In this document: positions 20,817 to 32,493 of the stretch, one piece after another
Numbering within the stretch: the first letter of the stretch is position 1
Layout of the letters: each line of letters opens with the position of its first letter
Assembly (NCBI RefSeq): GCF_000026945.1
Contig: NC_012860.1
Location: 1,984,001-2,048,000, forward strand
Direction: 5' to 3'
From: Candida dubliniensis CD36
Lineage: Eukaryota; Ascomycota; Pichiomycetes; Serinales; Debaryomycetaceae
DNA: 64,000 bases
Notes under the pieces: model-generated
Told to the model about the DNA's origin: nothing
What the model saw: the letters and a program-made list of their open reading frames with translations, nothing else
Database searches by the model: none
Position numbers and translations under genes: made by a program

Positions 20817-21560
20817 ATGTTTAAACAAATTATAACATCTTCATCAACTAAATCATCAAGATTTTTGGTTTCTTCTTCTTCTCCTTCTTCCTTAAAATCA
20901 ATCCAACATAATTATTTATCTACTAGTTCTTTACTTTTAAAACCAACTTTAGCTGCCACTTCCACTTCCGATTCACCAACCACTGAATATTTAACTACTG
21001 GAGGTTCTACTCATTCAATTCCTGCTAAAGGGTTTAGACTTGCTCAACCTAAAACTTGGGAAGAATCACATGAAAGTGCATTATCTAAAGCAACAAAATT
21101 TTTATTTTTAAGTGAAATTGCTCGAGGAATGTATATTTGTTTAGAAATGTATTTTAGAGCTCCTTATACTATTTATTATCCATTTGAAAAAGGTCCAATT
21201 TCTCCAAGATTTAGAGGTGAACATGCATTAAGAAGATATCCAAGTGGTGAAGAAAGATGTATTGCTTGTAAATTATGTGAAGCTATATGTCCTGCTCAAG
21301 CTATTACTATTGAAGCTGAAGAAAGAATTGATGGTAGTAGAAGAACTTATAAATATGATATTGATATGACTAAATGTATTTATTGTGGTTATTGTCAAGA
21401 AAGTTGTCCAGTTGATGCAATTGTTGAAACTCCAAATGTTGAATATTCTACTGCTACTAGAGAAGAATTATTATATAATAAAGAAAAATTATTAGAAAAT
21501 GGTGATAAATGGGAACAAGAATTACAATATTGTATTGATGCTGATGCTCCATATCGTTAA
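20817..21560 (+). CDS. NADH:ubiquinone oxidoreductase 23-kDa (TYKY/NDUFS8) subunit
   Basis: This is the complex I hydrophilic-arm subunit carrying clusters N6a and N6b, which pass electrons from NADH towards ubiquinone at the inner mitochondrial membrane. The 247-residue protein has a Ser/Thr-rich, basic mitochondrial presequence (about 1-45) and two ferredoxin-type motifs, with Cys148, 151, 154 and 158 in [12 protein letters not shown] and Cys187, 190, 193 and 197 in [12 protein letters not shown]. The region before the motifs ([15 protein letters not shown]) is characteristic of this family. S. cerevisiae has no complex I, so this gene supports a Candida-type yeast. C. albicans naming (NUO-type) is not certain to me, so the symbol is left blank. 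Confidence 0.96.
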   Translation: MFKQIITSSSTKSSRFLVSSSSPSSLKSIQHNYLSTSSLLLKPTLAATSTSDSPTTEYLTTGGSTHSIPAKGFRLAQPKTWEESHESALSKATKFLFLSEIARGMYICLEMYFRAPYTIYYPFEKGPISPRFRGEHALRRYPSGEERCIACKLCEAICPAQAITIEAEERIDGSRRTYKYDIDMTKCIYCGYCQESCPVDAIVETPNVEYSTATREELLYNKEKLLENGDKWEQELQYCIDADAPYR

Positions 21561-22103
21561 GTTAGGCCAATCAAAGAAAAGTGTATTTATTTAGTTAATA
21601 GCATATATATATATATATATGTATATCGTTTCATTTTAATAACAAATTCTTATTAGTTTTGTATTTATACATTGAGATGTTACTACGGTTTGACGAGTCT
21701 CCATTTAAACATCTTTTTCTTGTATTGAATAGTTAAGGTTATATCTATCCCTTAAGTAAATATAGAAAGAAATCAAACAAAAAACACTACTAGAAAATGA
21801 ATATAACAGATACTAGAGAGAAAGGTAAGAATAAATCTCGTTGATTAGAATCTTCTAATCAGAAAAAGAATTATATATCAAAAGCATAATGATTAGAATA
21901 ATTAAAACAAAAAAAACAAACAAACAAAATAATGACAAAAACTAAAAAAAAGAAAAACATATAAAAGTCCAAAAAAAAAATCAACAATCTACTTAGCTTA
22001 ACTTATCATCTACTTACGGTTACCGTTGCTGGCAACTCATGGTGTTAATTGTTGATTCTCTCTTTTCAATAACCCTTTTCTTCTTCTTCTCTCTTTAATC
22101 CAT
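21561..22103. other. Convergent 3' region complex I subunit / COX5
   Basis: 540 bp between convergent genes. It contains a TA dinucleotide run (21604-21620), A-rich tracts and CTT repeats just after the COX5 stop. No gene is visible. Confidence 0.5.
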
Positions 22104-22601
22104 TTATTGAACTTGAGAATAACCAGTGAATGGATTAGCATTCTTAGATTTCAAATAATCATCAGATTGTTCTTGCCATTCTTTATTCATAGTAATTGGT
22201 GGAGGATTAGCTAATTGTCTAATACCAAAGAATAATACTATTGAAGCAACAATACAACCAGTAGTAATCCAAAATACTTGAGATCTTTCCCCTGGTAAAT
22301 ATAATGGAGTTCTTGGCCCCCATTCACCAAAAGAAATATAATAAGCAGCTTTCTTTTCTGCTGGAGTTAATTCTTGCCATGGTAATTCCATTCTAGATTT
22401 TAATTCATCTATTAAAGTTTGTTGATCTTGTTTTGGTAATGAAGTCCATCTTGATTCTAAATTACCAATATAAGCATTGGATAAAGCTCTTGGAGTAGTA
22501 GTTGATGATTTAGCAACAGTACTGTTGAATCTAATAATGCTAGAAGTGGTAGAACTGACGTTGGCTTTAGTAGCAGCTCTTTGTAATGATCTCATAAACA
22601 T
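22104..22601 (-). CDS. COX5: Cytochrome c oxidase subunit IV/5 (Cox5)
   Basis: This nuclear-encoded complex IV subunit (mammalian COX4 family, yeast Cox5a/b) sits in the inner mitochondrial membrane. The 165-residue protein has a basic, Ser/Thr-rich presequence (about 1-30), the conserved matrix part WQELTPAEKKAAYYISFG (75-92), one membrane span (about 109-128) and the family's C-terminal KEWQEQSDDYLK segment (140-151). Length and order match Cox5a. A CCAAT box on the coding strand lies about 220 bp upstream, which fits control by the Hap2/3/5 complex; I recall such regulation for Candida COX5. Only one copy is present here, against the 5a/5b pair in S. cerevisiae. Confidence 0.95.
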   Translation of the reverse strand: MFMRSLQRAATKANVSSTTSSIIRFNSTVAKSSTTTPRALSNAYIGNLESRWTSLPKQDQQTLIDELKSRMELPWQELTPAEKKAAYYISFGEWGPRTPLYLPGERSQVFWITTGCIVASIVLFFGIRQLANPPPITMNKEWQEQSDDYLKSKNANPFTGYSQVQ

Positions 22602-23405
22602 GTTGGAATACTTGGAGGGGTTGGACTATGTTTGATATAAATGAAAAAAAAAAGGAAGTAAATGTTTATTGAAGTTAATTAAATAGGTTGAGTTTATAAT
22701 TTTTTTTTTCACTTGGGCTGTTTTTTATTAGACCACTCTCACCAAAAGTAAGTAAAGAAGAGAGAAGAAGAAGAACCAAAAAAAAATCATCTTACTATTT
22801 TTATTATAGTAATAAATTTGATTGGTTAAAAATAACTAGGATGAAGATTTGGTATGGGAACGACCTTTTTTTCTCTTTCTGTGCAATGGACTTTGAACTT
22901 CAATCCACCCTTCAACCAACCAATCTTCTTACCCCAATACATTAGACATATTTATAAGTTCTTCAACAGACCTACCTAGAGTAATATATATATATATATG
23001 AACACTTATTTTGAATATATCTCTGAATCTAATAAAATTGAAATCCTGGCTCAATGATCTTTGGGAATACACTTTTCGGGGAGTGGAAATTATACCGAAG
23101 GAAATGAATAACTGAATAGCCCTATTTAATAAAATACGGGATATAATATATATTACGCGGTATTATATTATTGTTGTTTTGGTCTACATACAATTACAAT
23201 TATTAATATTATTATTATTACTACTACTACTGTTGAACATATTATTGCAAAAGAAGTAGAACAAGAAAAATCAGGTCATTTTAACTTTTGTTCGCTTCGC
23301 TTGTAACATTTTTTTTTTTTTTTTTTTTTTTTGCGGCAACCCATAATAAAACAATTCGTGCTATCTTTTATTAGGCGTATTCCCCAAGAAGTATTTATTT
23401 GCTAT
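22602..23405. other. COX5 upstream region
   Basis: About 800 bp between the HPM1 stop and the COX5 start, both on the minus strand. It contains CCAAT motifs on both strands, a TA run (22985-22999), alternating AT/GC pockets and a 23-base T run near 23310. No gene is visible. Confidence 0.5.
22821..22825 (-). promoter_or_regulatory. CCAAT box upstream of COX5
   Basis: ATTGGTTA on the plus strand reads TAACCAAT on the COX5 coding strand, 220 bp before its ATG. CCAAT is the Hap2/3/5 binding core for respiratory genes. A second CCAAT lies on the other strand at 22919-22923. Confidence 0.45.
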
Positions 23406-24605
23406 CTATATACAATAATCCCTTTTATAATCTATATAAACTAATGATCTTTTCAATTGAGAATCATTTATTTCTTCTACCGATACCGTAAAATCTTGAT
23501 CATTCATGTTGTTCTTGATGATTTGATTAAAATAATTCAAAAATTCAATTAATGAACCACCGACTCCAAAATATATATTCTTAGCAGCTATGATTGCTAA
23601 TTTTTTGTTGTTAGTTTGTTGAAAGATAGTTTTAATTGATTCTGCAACAATAGGTAAAGTATCTGGTGAATAAATTGTTTCCGAACTAATTATAACATCA
23701 ATATCAATATCCATATCATTCTTTTTAGTAATTAAATCAATAAATTCATTACCCCAAGATCCTGATATAAATTTTAATTGAATATTATAATTATTAAGAT
23801 CATTTTTAAATTGTTCAATTAATTTTGAAGTAATTAATATTTCATCATTAACAAATCTTGAATCAATTTTATCTCCACTAATGGTGGAGGTAGTTGTTAA
23901 TTCATATAATTGTTCAATTGATAAAGTTGAAGCCCAATGAATTAATAAATTAGGTACAGTGACTAATCGAAGTACATCATAATTAAAATCCGACAACACT
24001 AATGTTAACCCAGGTTGTTCATGATTTTCTTTTATTGATTGTAATTTTTTGAGTAAAATAAAACATGAAGGTAATGCTGTACCACAACCTAATTCCAATA
24101 TCGATTTATTCTTTGGCGATGACAGAAATAGACCATTTTGTTCAATCAATTTATTCAAGGCATCAACTGTATCATATGAACATTCCCAACTTTTGAAACC
24201 TCCTTCATAAACATTTTTCTGTAAATCATTATTATTACTATTTTCATCAATCAATAAATTATTAATCAACGAATTTTCAGTGGTTTCCTCTTCTTCTGTC
24301 ATTAATTGATGTTTAACATCAAATAATTCTCTTCGATAAATAATATTCCCCTGTGATGTTTTATAATTATCAAAACTAATTCTAATTCCTTGTAATGTAG
24401 ATAATATAGAATCTAAATTATGTAGTTTTGGTTTATTTTCTGATGATATAATTAATGAATCTAATGCTGATTTTGGATTTGATACTGCGGTTGTTGTTGT
24501 TGTTGATGATGATGATGAATGATTTGGTTTGATATAAGTGTTACTTTCTTCTAATTCATCATCATCACTAAAATCATCTTTTGTAAATCCAAATGAAAAT
24601 GACAT
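23406..24605 (-). CDS. HPM1: Protein-histidine N-methyltransferase (Hpm1/METTL18 family)
   Basis: This is an S-adenosylmethionine-dependent seven-beta-strand methyltransferase. The yeast family member methylates a histidine of ribosomal protein uL3 (Rpl3) and so affects 60S assembly. The 399-residue protein starts with MSFSFGFTKDDF, the conserved Hpm1/METTL18 opening. It has VYEGGFKSWECSYD at about 132-145, the SAM-binding motif I ILELGCGTALPS at about 169-180, VLSDFNYDVL further on, and SSETIY in the acceptor region. Asn- and Thr-rich inserts are seen in the first 130 residues. It is divergent from HST1. The assignment rests on the N-terminal signature and motif order. Confidence 0.88.
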   Translation of the reverse strand: MSFSFGFTKDDFSDDDELEESNTYIKPNHSSSSSTTTTTAVSNPKSALDSLIISSENKPKLHNLDSILSTLQGIRISFDNYKTSQGNIIYRRELFDVKHQLMTEEEETTENSLINNLLIDENSNNNDLQKNVYEGGFKSWECSYDTVDALNKLIEQNGLFLSSPKNKSILELGCGTALPSCFILLKKLQSIKENHEQPGLTLVLSDFNYDVLRLVTVPNLLIHWASTLSIEQLYELTTTSTISGDKIDSRFVNDEILITSKLIEQFKNDLNNYNIQLKFISGSWGNEFIDLITKKNDMDIDIDVIISSETIYSPDTLPIVAESIKTIFQQTNNKKLAIIAAKNIYFGVGGSLIEFLNYFNQIIKNNMNDQDFTVSVEEINDSQLKRSLVYIDYKRDYCI

Positions 24606-25460
24606 AATTGATCGATCAGGAACACCAGGGTTGACAAGTATGAAGAAGAGATAGATTGAGTTTTAGAATATCTCATCTCCAAATTTAAACAAGACTGTTG
24701 AAGAAAAAAAAAAAAAAAAGTAGGAACTATTTTGTGCGCTACCAATTAGATTATCTAGTTAATATGAATTATCTTTCAACAACAATCTAAACAAAGAAAT
24801 AAAGTTTATCGCTGCTTTGCATGTGTATTCAATTTGTAAAAATTATCTACTCCAAATTTATTACAGTTTTATATTACCTCAATTTGGAAGGGAATTTGAC
24901 AATTCTTTTAGTTCCCCCCAAAAAAAGATAACATTCTATGGTACAATTCTGACATATATTTTGGTAATAATTAATTTGATATCCTTTGAATAACTTTACC
25001 CTGATGCAATTTACATATATTTATTAGTTTTCTTTGAATTACTAAATATTAATGCCGATTAAACCCAAAGTCAGATTTGATTTGACTTTATAGATGGAGA
25101 GAATGAAAAAAAAAAACTGTACATATTTACACGACTGGAGATTGTTTAGGCAACAAATACAAAAACACGAAAACCAAAACAAACAAATCTATCACGCCCG
25201 CCACCACCACGATAACTCCCCCATTAGAATTCCTAAACTATAACAGCAACAACAACAACAAGACAACAACAACCATTTCACTTATCAAATTATTTTTTGC
25301 TACTAAGAAAAACATCGAATTACTGCAAAATCATTTTCTCCATTTAATATACATATATTCTTATCAATTATTCCCCCACAATAACAAATTTATAATTTCC
25401 TTATCTTTTCTTTTCTTTTTTTTTTTTTTTTTTGATAATCAATCAATAATAATAATAATA
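24606..25460. other. Divergent promoter region HPM1 / HST1
   Basis: About 850 bp with no gene. It contains A-rich and CAA-rich blocks, a CCACCACCAC pocket near 25200, an 18-base T run and an AAT array immediately before the HST1 ATG. Confidence 0.5.
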
Positions 25461-27296
25461 ATGCCTAGTGATAATGATATTGTATTAGTTGATTCTAGTT
25501 CAGAAAACGAGGAAGATCAAGATGATTCACTTCGGGAAATTAAGAAATTTAAACCTAATCCAAATGAATCAAATAGATTAAATAATGGCAATTTTTCAAC
25601 CGTACCATTTAATGCAGTATCATCATCATCATCGTCTTCTGACAATGAACAAGAAGAAGAGGAAGAACCAGAAGAAACAAATGGGAATCAAATACTGTTT
25701 AATATTGATGATGGGTATGACTCAGAAGGATTAACTAAAGAATCATCAAGAACTCCAATTGGTAATAATATATCTGATATAACTGATACACCTACAAATA
25801 CTAATCAATTAGATGGAAATCATGATGGAAAAAGTTTGCCATTTACATCATCATCATCATCATCATCTGACGATGATAACGATAGTGACGATGATGATGA
25901 TGATGATTTGGAATCAGATTTTGCTTTTGAAGAAATACCACCTTCAATAATTATGGAAACTAGAAAATATCTTAAACAAAATGGTACGATGAAATTTCTT
26001 GAAAAATATTTACCTACTGCTGCAACAATTGAAAATATTATTAAATTAATATTACAATTAGGATTTGTCCCCAAACGGAAATCATCATCAAATATAAATG
26101 GTGATGAAAATAATGATATTATGGAATATATTAAAATTTTAAATCATGCCATTATAAAAGTTAAATCAATTAGAGAAAGAAGAGAAGATATAACGACCAT
26201 AAAAGATGTTTTAAAATTAATTAAAAATTGTGAAAATATAATGGTTATAACTGGTGCAGGAATTTCTACTAGTTTAGGAATTCCTGATTTCCGATCATCT
26301 CAAGGGTTTTATTCAATGGTTCAACATTTAGGTTTATCTGATCCTCAAGAAGTTTTCGATTTAGATATTTTTAATAATGATCCTAAATTATTTTATTCAA
26401 TTGCTCATATGATTTTACCTCCAAATCATATTTTCAGTCCATTACATTCATTTATTAAATTATTACAAGATAAACAAAAATTATTAAGAAATTATACTCA
26501 AAATATTGATAATTTAGAAAGTTATGCTGGTATTTCTAAAGAAAAATTAATTCAATGTCATGGATCATTTGCAACTGCTAGTTGTATAACTTGTGGTTAT
26601 CAAGTTGATGGAGAAATTATATTCCCAGAAATTAAAAATAAACAAATTCCTTATTGTCCTAAATGTAATGAAATTAAACAATCAATATTAAAATCCAAAA
26701 AGAAAAAACAACGTAAGAATTATGATGATTATGATGACGACGAAGATGAAGAAACTTATTTTCATGAAAGTTTTGGAGTTATGAAACCAGATATAACTTT
26801 TTTCGGAGAACAATTACCAGAAAATTTCAAAATTGCTATAAATCAAGATATTAATAAAGTTGATTTAGTTATTGTAATTGGTACTTCATTAAAAGTTGCT
26901 CCCGTAGCAGATATTGTCGGGAAAATTCCTGAACTGGTTCCACAAATTTTATTAAATAAAGATCCAATAAATCATTGTCAATTTGATGTTAGTTTATTGG
27001 GTTATTGTGATGATATAGCAAGTTATATTGCTAATGAATTAGGTGAATCTTGGGATTTACCTCATCCAGATTATAATAAAATACGAGGAGGAGGAGAAGG
27101 AGGAAAAAAAAAGGGTGAGAATTTACTGATTCAATTAATTGATCCAACTTTAAGAGAATATCTAATAAGCAATAAGAGTACTACAAACAATGAAAAACAG
27201 GGAGTAGTGGAAGGTGACGAGGAACAGAAGGAAGAACCGAAGAAAGAAGAGTTGGAAATTGAGGAGGAAAAGGAAGCTCCGATAGATAAATCATAG
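25461..27296 (+). CDS. HST1: Sir2-family NAD-dependent histone deacetylase
   Basis: This is a 611-residue class I sirtuin that removes acetyl groups from histones and other proteins using NAD+. Residues 1-160 are an acidic Ser/Asp/Glu-rich extension, followed by the Sir2/Hst1-type helical domain ([19 protein letters not shown], about 154-172). The catalytic core has GAGIS plus GIPDFRS (264-279), QNID (347-350), the catalytic His367 in QCHGSF, the zinc Cys375/378 and Cys399/402, and GTSLKVAP (474-481). An acidic/basic insert follows the second zinc pair, and a Glu/Lys-rich tail ends the protein. A CTG at 26934-26936 (residue 492) lies in the NAD-binding strand segment and would be read as Ser. 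SIR2 itself is the alternative name; gene order and length favour HST1. Confidence 0.9.
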   Translation: MPSDNDIVLVDSSSENEEDQDDSLREIKKFKPNPNESNRLNNGNFSTVPFNAVSSSSSSSDNEQEEEEEPEETNGNQILFNIDDGYDSEGLTKESSRTPIGNNISDITDTPTNTNQLDGNHDGKSLPFTSSSSSSSDDDNDSDDDDDDDLESDFAFEEIPPSIIMETRKYLKQNGTMKFLEKYLPTAATIENIIKLILQLGFVPKRKSSSNINGDENNDIMEYIKILNHAIIKVKSIRERREDITTIKDVLKLIKNCENIMVITGAGISTSLGIPDFRSSQGFYSMVQHLGLSDPQEVFDLDIFNNDPKLFYSIAHMILPPNHIFSPLHSFIKLLQDKQKLLRNYTQNIDNLESYAGISKEKLIQCHGSFATASCITCGYQVDGEIIFPEIKNKQIPYCPKCNEIKQSILKSKKKKQRKNYDDYDDDEDEETYFHESFGVMKPDITFFGEQLPENFKIAINQDINKVDLVIVIGTSLKVAPVADIVGKIPELVPQILLNKDPINHCQFDVSLLGYCDDIASYIANELGESWDLPHPDYNKIRGGGEGGKKKGENLLIQLIDPTLREYLISNKSTTNNEKQGVVEGDEEQKEEPKKEELEIEEEKEAPIDKS

Positions 27297-27570
27297 ACGT
27301 TCACATTATTTAATTACATATATGTTTTTGTAAACTAATATAATTTCAATCAATCAATCAATCTTATGGAAAACTAATCAAAGTTGTTTATGAAACATGA
27401 ACCATTTGGTAGCGCTCACAATTAAATCTTATTAAATTAAATACTGTCAAAACTAAAAAGATTAGGTTATTTATTAATCAACCAGGTAACTTTTAAATAT
27501 TTGTATTTTTTTTTTTTGAAGGGTTAAAATATACAATCATCTATAATAATAAGATATTTCTATATTGTTG

Positions 27571-28206
27571 TTATACATTATAGGCAGCAATAATAAATGA
27601 TAAAACAAATGAAATTTTAAAACTTGGTTTTTCGAAAAATAATTGTTTTAAATTAATTTGTTCTTTACCAATAGTAATAAAATAATTCCAAGGAATATGA
27701 ATAATATTTTTATTTTCTAAAAATTCAATTAAAAAATAACTCAGTAATGATACAAATACAATAACTTGAGATAATTTCCCAATTATAACTCCTAAAAATA
27801 ATCCAACCATTGAACCAATAGTTAATTCTTCATAATTTAAATAATTATTAAATCTTGATTCATGATATTGTTGTTGTGGTGATCCGTTAGTGGTAGTTGA
27901 TAAATCTAATGATGGTTGTTGTAATTGGGTTAAACTACCAGTATCATTATGGATTTTTTTAGCAAATGCAGATAATAATAAAAATGATGAACCAGTACTA
28001 GCAAATAATAATTTGAAAGTATTATTGGTACCAGAAGATCTTGATGATGATGATTTGAAATTGGTAATTAATTTATTAAAATTGAACAATTGATATTGTT
28101 TTGGAATAGTTGTTGTTGTTGCTGTCGTAGCTGTAGCTGTGCTTGTACGTACTGATCCAATTGATCTTTTAAAAATTGTTGAAATAAATGGTGAACGAGC
28201 AAGCAT
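27571..28206 (-). CDS. FUN14-family mitochondrial membrane protein
   Basis: The 211-residue protein has a basic, Ser/Thr-rich N terminus that looks like a mitochondrial targeting region (1-60), a hydrophobic stretch near 66-82, and a C-terminal domain. That domain contains GSMVGLFLGVIIGKLS (131-146), a second span (147-162), a conserved Asn/Ile segment and a final hydrophobic helix. The glycine-spaced helix after a Tyr-containing linker is the hallmark of the FUN14/FUNDC family, whose animal members sit in the outer mitochondrial membrane and act in mitophagy. The role of the fungal protein is not established. It is convergent with HST1 (274 bp apart) and divergent from PAN2. Confidence 0.7.
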   Translation of the reverse strand: MLARSPFISTIFKRSIGSVRTSTATATTATTTTIPKQYQLFNFNKLITNFKSSSSRSSGTNNTFKLLFASTGSSFLLLSAFAKKIHNDTGSLTQLQQPSLDLSTTTNGSPQQQYHESRFNNYLNYEELTIGSMVGLFLGVIIGKLSQVIVFVSLLSYFLIEFLENKNIIHIPWNYFITIGKEQINLKQLFFEKPSFKISFVLSFIIAAYNV

Positions 28207-28992
28207 GGGTAAGAATAGTCAATTTAGATGAAGTTGTTGGCTTTATATATCAATTATTATGGGGTTTGTTGTTATTGTTGTAGTTATTGTTTTGAATAGT
28301 CAATCGAGGAAATGAAATCTAGTAAATATATATATATATATATGTATAGGATTTATTTGTACTCTAAAACTTGTTTATATATAATAATAAAAAAGCAACC
28401 TAAACAAAATTTTTGTTGGGTTTGCTTAATTGTCAATTGTTAAAATGTGGAGGATTATATAATCAATCCATACAAGGGGAAATTTCACCTAAACGACACT
28501 ACTACTGCTAATTGCTAATATCCGAGGAAGTCTAAAACAATCAACTACCATTGGATTATAAACTAAGTAGTCTAGTTCCCTGTGTGGAACATACTCATTT
28601 CGAATTGTAGACATATAAACTGGCTGGGAGCTGTCTTGATGTATCCAATTTTAACAATATTTGAATACAAAACTCTTTAGTATTGTCCAGAAGTTGAACA
28701 ACGTACAATTACTACTTCAATGTCATTCAACAATCACTTTTTAAGCTATTGCCTTCATGTATTTGATAGTAGTAATCCTTAATTATTACATTGACTGAAT
28801 GTAAAGCTAGAAGTTTGGCAACAACTTGGTTGTCTGTAGTGGGTGGGAGCGTGTCTGGCTCAATGTTTTATTTGTTTCTCCTTGTCTACACTACCACATA
28901 AACAACAACAACAACAACAACGACAGAAAATACTTCATTAACACCAATTGCTTTCCCTTTACAACCAATTTACCGACATATCCTTTCAAACA
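28207..28992. other. Divergent promoter region FUN14-like / PAN2
   Basis: About 790 bp with a TA run (28329-28342) and a less AT-rich middle part (28480-28700), but no open frame or recognisable RNA. An in-frame ATG at 28948 would add 15 residues to PAN2 and is not used. Confidence 0.45.
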
Positions 28993-31900
28993 ATGGATGG
29001 ATGGAGTGAAGTATTAAGAATACCGTCAAATGTATTTGCCACTGACAATTTCAATAACCCCACGACTATTGCCAATATAACATCACTACAATTTGATTCT
29101 GTACAAAATTTCATTTGGTGTGGTGATTCAAAAGGTTATACTAGATCATTTACAGGATCATTTGCAACAAATTCTTTATATGGAAATTTACAACTTTATC
29201 CTTACACGAAATTTCATACTAGTGATGTGAATAGTAATAATCCTATAAAACAAATACTATCCCATCGAGAAGGAATATTATCATTACTGGGAAATGCAAT
29301 TAGTTTTAATAGTAGAAGAGGATTAACCAAAGTGCAAGTCACATCCAAAACATTTGATAATAATGCAGATAAGTTTGACAATCTACAGGCAATGACATTC
29401 AATTGTAATTCATTTAATGATGTTGTTGTTGGAACAGATACATCAATGATGAAATTCGATTTGAATAAACCTAATGTTTTATCATCATTTGATCATCAAC
29501 AGGGGATTTCTTTATTAAATAATTCGGGAAAATTTTTAACTATAGCGAATAGTAATGGGTCATTAGATATATTTGACCCTATATCTAATACCACTGTGAA
29601 AACATTTAGTGCTCATAATGGATTTATTTCCAATTTAGACGTTAGAGGTAATTATATTGCTACTTGTGGTTATTCAATCAAACCTAAACGATATCATCAT
29701 CATCAACCTGCAGAATATATGGTGGATCCATTGGTGAATATATATGATACAAGAATAATGAGAGCTATAGCACCAGTACCATTTCCTGCTGGTGCTTCAT
29801 CAGTAAGATTTCATCCTAAATTACCAAATATTATAATTATTGCATCACCAACGGGACAAATGCAATTTGTGGATATTTTTGATCAAACGAATGTTTATTT
29901 ATATCAAGCAGATTTATCAATACCTACAAACACCACAACCAATACCAATACCAAGCCCAAAATGTCTAATCTTGAAATAAGTGAAAATGGTGATTTCTTA
30001 GTGTTTAATGATAGTTGTGATAATATGCATTTATGGTCAATTAGTCCATCAAGTAAAGATTTTGTTAATTTCCCCCAGTCAATAGAACAACCAGATATTA
30101 TTGACTCCAATATTGAAATTATTGATATTGATGCTAATGTGCCATTATCTATTGTTGGAATGCCATATTATAAAGAATTATTATTATCAAATTATCCTAA
30201 TGATTTGAGATTTGTTAAAGAAACAGCAAAATTACCTGAACCTATAGATATAGAATTAATTTTAGAAAATGAAACTCAAAATGGTCGGAAACGGTTTTTC
30301 CCCTATGATAAATTAAAGTATGGTCCAGGAAACATTTATAAACCTTATCAATCATTAAAAGAAAATGAACAAAATAATGAAATACTGATACCGAAATTTA
30401 TTAGTGAAAGAACAACCACCACCACCACCACTAGCGAAGTTGATCATGATAAATATATTGATGATAGTATTTTCCAATATAAATCTCTGGGGAAATCAAA
30501 TAAAGTACCAAATTGTTATTCAAGATTACAAATTCAATATTCGAAATTTGGAATTAAAGATTTTGATTTCAGTTATTATAATAAAACTAAAGAATGTTGT
30601 GGATTAGAGAATCATACTGATAATTCATATATTAATTCTCTTTTACAATTGTATCGATTTCAATCGAGTATATATAATCGAGTTGTTGGATCATTATCAC
30701 AAGAATGGTTACCTAATGATGTCACTACAATTGCCACTAATCCTGAAGGTTCTTCAATATTAAATGAATTAGGATATTTATTTGATATGATGTTTAAAGC
30801 TCAATCAAATAATGTTAAAATTTATAATTTAAGTCAAGTTTTAAATCATCATCCCAATGCGGAAAAACTACTTAATAATAATGAATTATTAAATTTAAAT
30901 TCTCAACAAGTTCGAGATTTAGTAATTGAATTTAATAATTTTTTATTAACTAATTTACATGAAGATTTCCAACGACAATTTGATGAAAATTTCAATTTAA
31001 CCGAATTAAAATATGAAATTGAAATTAAGGGGAATGGTACTTCATGTCCAATGTATGATAAACATCAAGGATCAATGTTTTCCTTAGAATTGATTACTCC
31101 ACCCAGTAATATGTTGAATAAAATGAGTATTTTAATTAATAATCCTCCTCATTATCAATCAAACAACAATAATAGCGATAACAATAGTCTTGGTAATATT
31201 AGAAGAAATTTAAATATTTTAACTTATTTGGAATATTCTATGAATCAATTTAAAACAATTCCATGTCAACAACATAATCATTCATATCCTCATAATTTAG
31301 AAATTCGTACCAGTATTGTTCATTTACCATCAGTATTAACCATCAATGTTAATTTATCAAATCCAGAATTTAAAATTATAAATACTTTTACTCAATGGTT
31401 AGTACCGGAATTTTATGCTATGAAATCAAAATCTGGTAATGGATATTCATTTAAAGAAATTGATTCTATCCCATCTCCATCTTTGATGACACAAGAATCA
31501 GGGAAATATAAATATGAACTTTTAGGGTATGTTTGTGAAATAAATCATCAAGCTGATATTGTTAATGGAGGTCATAATTTAGTAGCATTTGTTAAAGTTA
31601 ATAATGATAGTTGGTATTTATTTAATGATTTTTTGGTTATGCCTATACCTGAAGAAGAAGTATTTGATTTACAACCTTCATGGAAGAAACCAATTGTTAT
31701 AATGTATCAAAGACAAACTGATCAACCACAGTTTAATTATTTAACCACTCCTTCTGTTTTTGGTAATAATTATGATGATCTGATATTATATAGAGATCAT
31801 TTTGCTGAAGGGATTCGGAAAGGTCATCAATTGGAATATAAATTATTAACTCAACAAGAATCACCAATTCCTGGTTCATTAGTTGCTATTGATGCTGAAT

Positions 31901-32493
31901 TTGTCATGTTAAAACCTGAAGAATTAGAAATCCATTATGATGGATATAAAAAATTGATTAAACCAAAACAATTATCATTAGCTAGAATATCAGTATTAAG
32001 AGAAAATGGAATCCCATTTATTGATGATTATATTGTTCATACTTCCAAAATTTATGATTATTTAACAAATTTTAGTGGTATTGAACAAGATGATTTAAAT
32101 TTAACTTTAAGTAAACGAGAAAATCTTGTTACTTTACAAACGGCCTATAGGAAATTATGGTTATTATTAAATTTAGGAGTAATATTTGTTGGTCATGGAT
32201 TATATAATGATTTCCGAACTATTAATTTACAAGTTCCAGAAAAACAAATTCGAGATACAGCGGTGATTTATTATAAATCTGATTTTAAAAGACAATTAAG
32301 TTTGAAATTTTTAGCTTATGTGATGTTAAAAGAAAAAGTTCAAAAAGGGAATCATGATTCAATTGAAGATGCTAATACAGCATTATTGTTATATAAAAAA
32401 TATCAAAATTTATATAATAAAGAAGATTTTGAACTGATATTGAATTATATATATTCTGAAGGTCAACAATTGAGATTTAAAGTTCCAGAATAA
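28993..32493 (+). CDS. PAN2: PAN2 catalytic subunit of the Pan2-Pan3 poly(A) nuclease
   Basis: Pan2 is a cytoplasmic deadenylase that, with Pan3 and poly(A)-binding protein, performs initial poly(A) tail trimming. I start it at ATG 28993 (1166 residues) because MDGWSEVLRIPS matches the family start; an upstream in-frame ATG at 28948 would add 15 unrelated residues. A WD40 propeller occupies about 20-400, a linker follows, then the ubiquitin-hydrolase-like pseudo-protease domain (about 500-900). The DEDDh exonuclease starts with AIDAEFVML (Asp967, Glu969), continues with HGLYNDF and ends with NHDSIEDANTALLLYKKY, carrying the last His and Asp. All exonuclease residues appear present. It is convergent with PGA6, and a G-rich motif begins 10 bp after the stop. 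Confidence 0.96.
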   Translation: MDGWSEVLRIPSNVFATDNFNNPTTIANITSLQFDSVQNFIWCGDSKGYTRSFTGSFATNSLYGNLQLYPYTKFHTSDVNSNNPIKQILSHREGILSLLGNAISFNSRRGLTKVQVTSKTFDNNADKFDNLQAMTFNCNSFNDVVVGTDTSMMKFDLNKPNVLSSFDHQQGISLLNNSGKFLTIANSNGSLDIFDPISNTTVKTFSAHNGFISNLDVRGNYIATCGYSIKPKRYHHHQPAEYMVDPLVNIYDTRIMRAIAPVPFPAGASSVRFHPKLPNIIIIASPTGQMQFVDIFDQTNVYLYQADLSIPTNTTTNTNTKPKMSNLEISENGDFLVFNDSCDNMHLWSISPSSKDFVNFPQSIEQPDIIDSNIEIIDIDANVPLSIVGMPYYKELLLSNYPNDLRFVKETAKLPEPIDIELILENETQNGRKRFFPYDKLKYGPGNIYKPYQSLKENEQNNEILIPKFISERTTTTTTTSEVDHDKYIDDSIFQYKSLGKSNKVPNCYSRLQIQYSKFGIKDFDFSYYNKTKECCGLENHTDNSYINSLLQLYRFQSSIYNRVVGSLSQEWLPNDVTTIATNPEGSSILNELGYLFDMMFKAQSNNVKIYNLSQVLNHHPNAEKLLNNNELLNLNSQQVRDLVIEFNNFLLTNLHEDFQRQFDENFNLTELKYEIEIKGNGTSCPMYDKHQGSMFSLELITPPSNMLNKMSILINNPPHYQSNNNNSDNNSLGNIRRNLNILTYLEYSMNQFKTIPCQQHNHSYPHNLEIRTSIVHLPSVLTINVNLSNPEFKIINTFTQWLVPEFYAMKSKSGNGYSFKEIDSIPSPSLMTQESGKYKYELLGYVCEINHQADIVNGGHNLVAFVKVNNDSWYLFNDFLVMPIPEEEVFDLQPSWKKPIVIMYQRQTDQPQFNYLTTPSVFGNNYDDLILYRDHFAEGIRKGHQLEYKLLTQQESPIPGSLVAIDAEFVMLKPEELEIHYDGYKKLIKPKQLSLARISVLRENGIPFIDDYIVHTSKIYDYLTNFSGIEQDDLNLTLSKRENLVTLQTAYRKLWLLLNLGVIFVGHGLYNDFRTINLQVPEKQIRDTAVIYYKSDFKRQLSLKFLAYVMLKEKVQKGNHDSIEDANTALLLYKKYQNLYNKEDFELILNYIYSEGQQLRFKVPE

